The position numbers and the translations under genes were made by a program. From Panaeolus papilionaceus (lineage: Eukaryota > Basidiomycota > Agaricomycetes > Agaricales), in the NCBI GenBank assembly GCA_015501605.1, contig JADNRZ010000025.1, forward strand, positions 310,001-374,000: DNA of 64,000 nt, given 5' to 3'. Under the pieces are notes generated by a model. It ran no database searches. It saw only the letters and a program-made list of their open reading frames with translations, and was not told the DNA's origin. This document shows, piece after piece, positions 57,891-64,000 of the stretch (within the stretch, counting starts at the first letter, position 1; the number at the start of each line of letters is the position of its first letter).

Positions 57891-60386
57891 ATGGACACCA
57901 TCACATCCAAAAAATATCGTCCATCCCGAATAAAACTTCTAACACTCGCTCTCATTGCCCCAGGAGTATGGAGCAGGTCTTCTACAACTCTAATGGCCAA
58001 TCCGCAATCAATCCACCAAGGCGAGCCTGGGAAATTTCAAATAATCGCGAACACGCTCGTCAGCGCACAGCAGGTATCACTCACATACCTCCTTTCCACC
58101 CCACACGATGTCTTAATCGTGATTAGGTTTTCCTCGGGAAGCTTGATATGCTATACATCCTCGACAAAGTCGAAAATAACACCGCTCAAATCAATGGGCA
58201 TCCAGTGTGGGCTCAAGGTCAGGTGGAGTCGCGTTACATTAGGGAATCCCACCGCTGATCATGACCGGAACGCAACAGAGTTCCGGCTTTCTGATAACCA
58301 GCAACGCCCAATGGAGATTTACACCAATACGTTCTGTGCTGGTGGAAATGTGCTTGGCAATGGCACTTGGTTGAACGTGGGGGGAAATCAAGCTGTTTCG
58401 TACGGAGGTGAGCCTGCTCTAGTGCAAGATGGCAGCAAGGGTCCCTACAAAGACGCGGACGGCCGCAAGTCGTGAGTTTTCTAACATCAAATCTGCGTCA
58501 AAATGTCACAAAGCTTTGTCTAGGATTCGGTATGTCAGCCTTCATGGCATATTTGAGTTAAAGTGTTGATGGTTTGGTCCAGCATGCTTAGCCCCGATGA
58601 GGATGACCTGGAGGTGGCGTGGTTCACGTCTTCGTATCAAACCGAGCAAAGGTGGTATCCAACGTTGTGAGTCAACTAGTTTCGCTCATTCACGAGATTT
58701 CTAAAAGTATTTTACATCTGGATTCATAGGGAGACGCTTCCCGATGGGAGTATGATCATAGTAAGTGAACGAACTTGTTCCTTCGATCTGAAGTCACGGT
58801 CGCTTACTATACCCAGCTCGGAGGCTGCAGAAACGGAGGTTATGTGAATGATAAAACGCAAACAGTTCCTACTTACGAATTTTTTCCCCCACGAGGGCCA
58901 CCAATCACTTCCCCCTTCCTTCAGAATACCCTCCCGGCGAATCTCTATCCCCTGACATGGCTTCTACCCTCAGGGAACCTCTTCATCCAGGCGAACTGGG
59001 AAAGCACCTTGCTCAATCCTGAAACTAAGTTCGAAACCCCTCTTGATAATATTCCCGATGCCATTCGCACGTACCCCGCGAGCGCAGCAACTGTGATGTT
59101 ACCATTGAACCCTTCGAATAATTGGACAGCAACTATACTTTTCTGTGGCGGTTCGAACGTACAGCCAGACCAGTAAGAATCGTCACTTTCGTCTGAAGTT
59201 GTGCTTACATTATATCAGATGGCTAGCCCCTGGCTTCATCCCTCCGAAGCATCAAGCATCAGATTCTTGCGTTCGAATCACACCGGACGCATCAAAGTCA
59301 TACGTCCGCGACGATCCTTTACCCCAAAAACGCTCAATGGGGAACTTTGTGCTGCTACCTGATGGGAAGATTCTATGTCTCAATGGAGCGGGGATGGGTA
59401 ATGCGCTTTCCTCGTTTGAACAATTACTTCAATTAACGTCTATCTAGGCACTGCTGGATACGGAAACAACACATGGGCAATTGGACACTCGTATGGAGAC
59501 GACCCTGTTCTCACCCCTGCTTTATACGACCCAGAAGCTCCCTTAGGGCACCGATGGTCCACTCAAGGCTTCGATTCGAGCGTTGTCGCTCGGATGTATC
59601 ACTCTTCCGCTCTCTTACTGCCAGATGGTACGGATTCACCCATCAACTTGATCTGCTACTCTGTTGTAACGATCACCCTTTCAGGTTCAGTTTTTACAGG
59701 CGGCTCGAATCCGAATCCAGACTATACAGTAGGTGATAACATCAGATACCCCACCGAGTTCCGCGTTGAGCGATTCTACCCACCTTACTACAACAAACGG
59801 AGGCCCGAACCCAAAGGGCTGCTCAGCCAGCTATCGTATGGAGGGAAACCATTTGATGTCCAGCTGAGCTCTGATGATCTGTTCGACGACGTCAATAACG
59901 TCGTGAATGCGAGGGTTGTCTTGATACGTCCTGGGTTCTCTACCCATGCAATGGTGCGGCTTCTTTGGCTTAATTTCCTACGCTCTGAAGCCTGATAACG
60001 CCTGGGATATCTAGAACATGGGTCAAAGGATGTTGGTCCTTGCCTCGACTTACACAGGATTCCCAAATAATACTGGCATACTCCACGTGTCGCAGCTGCC
60101 GCCCAATCCAGCTGTATTCGCGCCGGGGCCTGCTCTTGCGTTTGTGGTCGTAGATGGGGTACCATCTATTGGTGTCCAAGTCATGATAGGGTCCGGCAAA
60201 ATAGGAACTCAACCAGTACTTCCCTCTGGGTCGACTCCTCCGTCCACCATTATCCGTAACAGTGCCTCAGGACACAATACGCCCCAGTCCAATGGCACAC
60301 ATGTATATCGCATATCGAGTGTACTATGCCTTCTCTTTATCTCTCGGTTCGTTGCCATATTAGTTAATAAGTCTACTTCTCTGTAA
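57891..60386 (+). CDS. Glyoxal oxidase-type copper radical oxidase (AA5_1)
   Basis: A secreted copper enzyme that oxidises small aldehydes and reduces O2 to H2O2, feeding lignin peroxidases in wood-decay fungi. The ATG at 57891 precedes a hydrophobic leader (LLTLALIAPGV). Conserved features are the radical-cofactor cysteine in NTFCAGGNVLG, the Tyr partner in QRWYPTLETLPDGS, IGGxxNGGYVN-like GGCRNGGYVND, the Tyr-His pair in VARMYHSSALLLPDG, and the copper His in RPGFSTHAM. C-terminal DUF1929-like sequence follows, then a Ser/Thr/Asn-rich tail with a terminal hydrophobic stretch (VYRISSVLCLLFISRFVAILV) that could be a GPI-anchor signal. Many introns are present, including a 6-nt micro-exon at 58524-58529 (supplies part of Ser, then Ile, part of Arg in KSIRML). 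All active-site residues are present. The stop is at 60384-60386. Confidence 0.9.
58524..58529 (+). other. Six-nucleotide micro-exon of the copper radical oxidase
   Basis: The six bases gattcg lie between an AG acceptor (58522-58523) and a GT donor (58530-58531). They join the exon ending at 58471 to the one starting at 58583. Inclusion rebuilds KSIRMLSPDEDD; the SIRML block is characteristic of glyoxal oxidases and would be frame-broken without it. Confidence 0.7.
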
Positions 60387-60927
60387 TGCAATCGATTGGT
60401 CACTTTGAACTCGAATACGACTTTGTGAATATAACTACGAGGACGACCTCCTAGGATCCCAACCTATCTGAGTCATAATTGCAAGCTTTAATTAATCTTA
60501 TTAGCTATACCTTTGGTCTAGCTTCCAACAACTCTTTCTTTTGCTAGACAGCTTTCAAGATTGTCCAGATTCCTTACTGCTCTGTATGGAGACTTTACCG
60601 GAGCAAGGCGTGTCTCATATGGGGCTCGATCACGTGGCATCGTCACGGCTCGTCGCGTCAATTTGAAACTCTTCAACTTGCCTTCAGACCATTGCCTTCG
60701 GAATCAGTCTGGTGAATGAAATCTAGAATAATCATATGTTTAGGTATGACTCCAAAACTACAGTTTTATTTCCATAGTGACAGACACAAAACGCCAGTCT
60801 ACTGAACACAGCACAACACCCCAGTGTAACGGTTGAAACTCGCAATTGCGAATCCCGACGAACATCGGGTCGTAACAAAGGAACCAAGCTACTAGCATAC
60901 GATTTGGGACTTCCATGGGGTAGAAAT
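60387..60927. other. Intergenic region before the FunK1-like gene
   Basis: 3' UTR of the copper oxidase gene and promoter of the next gene. I searched for an N-terminal kinase lobe that would extend the FunK1-like gene and saw no open frame fitting one. Confidence 0.45.
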
Positions 60928-62082
60928 ATGACTGTGCCTCAAGCATACACTGAGGTGTCGGATTCTAAACGGGCGAAGGCTGAACACGATCTTGACCCAC
61001 AGCGCCCTTACTTCCACATTTGCGGAAACAGGATCGACAGGGTCACCAGCAAAGTAGCCCTTTTAAAGGCCCTACTCTCCGCTATCAAAGGTTGCAATTC
61101 ACATTTATTTTGGCATACACTGTGACTCACCTTTCTTCGTCACAATGTGCTCGCTGATAGGCCATCGACAGGTTTATCTGCACAAAGGCAGCAGCGGCCA
61201 GTATAACGGGTATGTCCATGGCGATATCTGTATCGGTAACATACTCTATCAGCAAGACAGCAATTGCAGCCCAGATGAAAATGAGCCCTCTGGATACCTC
61301 ATCGATTATGTCATTGCGGTTTGTCCTCTGCTGGAGGCGCACTGTAGTGCCATTGACTTCAGGGCGGTAAGTGAGGTCCTGTCAGAAAATTGTGATTGTA
61401 TAAGGGATATTATTACTAACCTTTTTTTTAGGACCACTATGCTTTCCAATCTGTATTTACTCTCGAACAACAGGCAGCTGCGGGACGTAAAGGCCCGAAA
61501 ACTCCTATTATACCTGACGATCATCTTGACGACCTTGAATCCTTTCTCTGGGTGCTCATCTGGGTCGTCTCCTCTCCTGTCTCAGAGGGCGGTTATCCAG
61601 GCCCTACACCAAAGACGATGCCACCTCTTCATCAGATATTCCAGGACACTTGCAGAAACGCCATGGGGTGGAAGTCGTCATTATTGTCATCTGGTCAGAA
61701 GTTTGAGCCTGGTTCAGGCTGGGAGGACTCCCTTGCCATCAAAAATTTGACCGAGACTCTTTTCACCATCGCTTTCGAGAACCTGAAATGGAAGCGAGAC
61801 ATGATTGACGATGAGGAACAGGGTGTAGTCAAAGAGGAATTGTTGGAACGTGCTCCTCACGACTATAGGGTTTTTGAGGACGCTTTCACAAAAGCCGTCA
61901 TGGAGTTGGAAATTGAGATAGGTCTTCTTCCAGATCCTAGAATTCTCCGGGGTGGGAACGCTGCTCCATCTGAGCCTCCCTCATCCACCCTTGGTCCACC
62001 AGCAAAGTCAGCAACTTCCCTATGTGAGGAGTTGGATATGCAACCTCCCAAGCGTCTTCATATGTCTTCTCTTGAGTCCTAG
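60928..62082 (+). CDS. FunK1-like protein kinase, apparently lacking its N-lobe
   Basis: FunK1 kinases are a basidiomycete-expanded, highly diverged protein kinase family of unknown role. Exons are 60928-61090, 61161-61366 and 61432-62082, about 339 aa with consistent phases. The signature region is present: AIKGHR, then YVHGDICIGNILY (catalytic-loop Asp and Asn retained; the usual HRD arginine is Gly), then GYLIDY in place of DFG, then DLESFLWVLIW. The C-terminal ~170 residues are charged and end in MSSLES. Typical FunK1 proteins are 600-900 aa with an N-lobe upstream of the HRD motif. Only ~54 residues precede it here, without a glycine-rich loop or catalytic Lys. It is either a truncated copy or its 5' exons were missed. 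The upstream 540 bases show no such exons. Confidence 0.68.
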
Positions 62083-62493
62083 CAGGGCGTGGTACGAATT
62101 CCTCCAGGTCGGATAACGGCTCAAGACCTGTAGGCGATCGGCGGGACTCAGTCAAGTCTACCAGTAAGGCGAAGTAAATTCTGACCTGTTTTGTGCCCTC
62201 TCTGATCTAGCACTTTTGTGGTGACAGTGTCTCCAACTCATAACTCTACGCTTTACGCTACAATTGTCTTTGCATCAGATCCAGTCTTGATTTTTTGTCT
62301 TGTTTCTGCTGCCGAACAGTTGTTGCGTGCCTGTTGCCGTCCAGCAGTCAGATGTCTATACACACGAGTCTATTAGAATACAAGTCTACAATACATATTC
62401 AGTGCATTTAGGCTTCGGGTTTTGGAACAAGCTTCCCTACAACATTAAGGACGGTTAGTGGTTAGGAACAATTTCAAATGAGAAATTCATTCA
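62083..62493. other. Intergenic region right of the FunK1-like gene
   Basis: No gene is seen. It leads into the decayed kinase fragment. Confidence 0.45.
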
Positions 62494-62662
62494 GACCTCT
62501 TTCCCAAAACCTATACTTGAGGGGAGTCTTGAGCTGTTCGTCACTTAGTGAATTTTCGAAGTTGACGAAATGCTTCAAGGGCTTCTCTCGCAAAAGGTCA
62601 ATGAGCCTCGTCCGATTCGATAATATTGTCGAAATAGTTGACGATTTCTGGGATTAATTCTT
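62494..62662 (-). pseudogene. Decayed duplicate of the neighbouring kinase's 3' end
   Basis: This 169-base stretch is clearly homologous to 62914-63080 of the kinase gene on the same strand, matching the C-terminal YFDNIIEADEAH ... KYRFWKE region. In the fragment, the codon equivalent to AGA in the AHRPS context has become TGA, and a downstream frameshift leads to another stop. No more of the kinase is present, so this is a truncated tandem duplicate that has decayed. Confidence 0.75.
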
Positions 62663-62850
62663 AACTTACCTTAGAACCTTTCTTGTAAGGTTAATCAATA
62701 AGACCTCCTGAAGTTGGCGATCGAAATATCCCGCATTACAAACGGCCTTGGAACCAGTAAACCATAGTCTATTGATAGCCTATGGACTCGACAACATCTA
62801 CTACTAGTATTACTTGGGAATAAGCCTCCCTAATATTACAAGGTGGTAAA

Positions 62851-64000
62851 TTAGCTATTGTGCTCAACGAGGATTCGGAGAAATGGAGGAATAATTAACG
62901 AGTGTCGATACATACCTTCTTTCCAAAACCTATACTTAAGAGGTTTCTGAAGTTGCTCCACGCTGAGTGAAGCTTGAAGCTGGCGGAATTGTTCAAGGGC
63001 TTCCTTCGCGGATGGTCTATGAGCCTCATCCGCTTCGATGATGTTGTCAAAATAAGGGGCTATTTCCGGAATAAATTCTTCGACAACCTTGAACTGGAAG
63101 TCAGAAGGCGAGCGAACTCGTTGGAATGACTCACTTACTCTGACATGGCGTTGAAGCATTCGTCCAACCCAGTACATCTCCAACTTGAATGGATTGCGCT
63201 CACCATGTGGCTTCAACTCGGTTCCATAACATAACGTTGTAGTGATTTCATCCAGGTTGGATTCTAGGGGATAGGCGACCGAGTGACCGAAATCTAACAC
63301 AGCATACAGGGCATCCTTTGGATTGCAACGTCCTTCCACAAACCACTCACCGACTTTGCTGATGACATTTATGCAGGTGTTCGTGTCTGTCAAGTCCCGG
63401 TGTACAATTCGATTTTCATGTAAAAAGTCGACAAACTAGCCAGCAGATGAGTATTATGACTTCAAAAAGAGCGCAGCCTTACGTCGAGAATACAATCAGC
63501 GAAATAGAAAACCTCCTCCGTTGTTGCAAAATCATGGTCGATAGAGCACCCCCACCTGAAATCTCTGTTAAAATGACAATTTCGGCGCAGCATTCTGAAC
63601 GACAATTACCTTGGCATGACAATGAATGTTAGCCTATCGAATGTGAGGTACCCAAGTACAGGAATGGAGCGGTTACGAGGATGGTTTTTGAGGGCCGGTG
63701 AATGCAACCTCTGCCAAACCTTGAGCTCTTCCGAAGGTTCAGCACCAGATATCAATCTAACTGCGACGTTAAACTGTGACAATGTTTCCCAGTGGATATA
63801 TTTTCTATACCTGATAACGACATCGTCCCTATTGTGATCTCTCGCTGGCCATACACGCAGAGACTGAAACCTATGGTTAGATCTATGGTATAGTTCATTG
63901 AAACAAAAAATTGGTGGCACCGAAGATGTAAATTGAATATCAGTGTCCTTTTCGTAGAATTTCCTGGCAAATGGGTATTGGGAATTGTTTCTGCCTCTCG
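62851..64000 (-). CDS. Protein kinase domain protein, 5' end outside the window
   Basis: A eukaryotic protein kinase-like gene running off the right edge; the N-terminus is not included. The last exon runs 63435-62851 in my reading. Features seen are an N-lobe-like stretch (ISGAEPSEELKVWQRLHS, GYLTFDRLTFIVMPR), the catalytic loop IVHRDLTDTN (Asp and Asn present), VLDFGHSVAYPLES (DFG intact), and a C-lobe with RPSAKEALEQFRQL. A GTATGT donor near the 3' end (KEG codons) could start one more intron, so the final ~20 residues are uncertain. This kinase type, often in clusters, is common in Agaricomycetes. Its truncated duplicate lies at 62494-62662. The substrate is unknown. Confidence 0.72.

Noticed and set aside
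1..64000. CRISPR arrays, bacterial operons, integrated virus
   Set aside because: There are no regular direct repeats with spacers, no Shine-Dalgarno-led gene strings and no capsid or polymerase motifs. The intron structure is eukaryotic throughout.

Overview
This window is nuclear DNA from a filamentous fungus, almost certainly a mushroom-forming basidiomycete (Agaricomycetes). The genes are densely packed and run on both strands. They are cut by many short GT-AG introns (about 45-90 nt), and even a 6-nt micro-exon occurs. The families fit too: a FunK1-like kinase, tandem DUF4238 proteins, a glyoxal-oxidase-type copper radical oxidase, a fungal P-loop GTPase, Zn2Cys6 and F-box/WD40 proteins, and small secreted proteins. 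I see no prokaryotic, viral or organellar features. Exon structures were built by eye from splice sites and reading-frame phase, with no transcript data.

Layout. 1-3450 is gene-poor. 3451-5355(-) is an unrecognised acidic protein. 6005-8819(-) is an O-fucosyltransferase-like type II membrane protein. 11513-13246(+) is mitochondrial ArgJ. 14251-15380 holds two acidic, apparently broken ORFs. 16268-17928(+) is a P-loop GTPase, and 18442-19313(-) is an unknown protein. 20393-21647(+) is a single-pass membrane protein. 22139-22537(-) is a tiny cysteine-tail (CYSTM-like) protein, followed by a Tyr/His/Ser-rich protein (22948-24081, -). 24863-29273(+) is a tandem pair of DUF4238 paralogues, and 29895-30549(+) is a small RS-tailed membrane protein. 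From 31149 to 45385 three large minus-strand genes follow: the sorting receptor VPS10, a Zn2Cys6 transcription factor and an F-box/WD40 (SCF adaptor-like) protein. 46232-49787 is a large inverted duplication with one copy of a small secreted protein gene in each arm. 50905-54677(-) is a coiled-coil protein. 54970-60386 holds a divergent flavin monooxygenase / copper radical oxidase pair. The right end has kinase-type genes: FunK1-like at 60928-62082(+), a kinase running off the window edge (62851 onward, -), and between them a decayed fragment of the latter's 3' end.

How genes may work together. ArgJ, VPS10, the F-box protein and the glycosyltransferase are housekeeping or cell-biology genes with no obvious functional link. 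The accessory material sits in the duplicated zones (24.9-29.3 kb, 46.2-49.8 kb, 60.9-64 kb), typical of fast-evolving families. The most notable structure is the inverted duplication. A 939-bp block, including introns and flanks, appears identical in both arms, while the DNA on its inner side is still recognisably homologous but diverged. That is the pattern expected from recent gene conversion (or an assembly effect).
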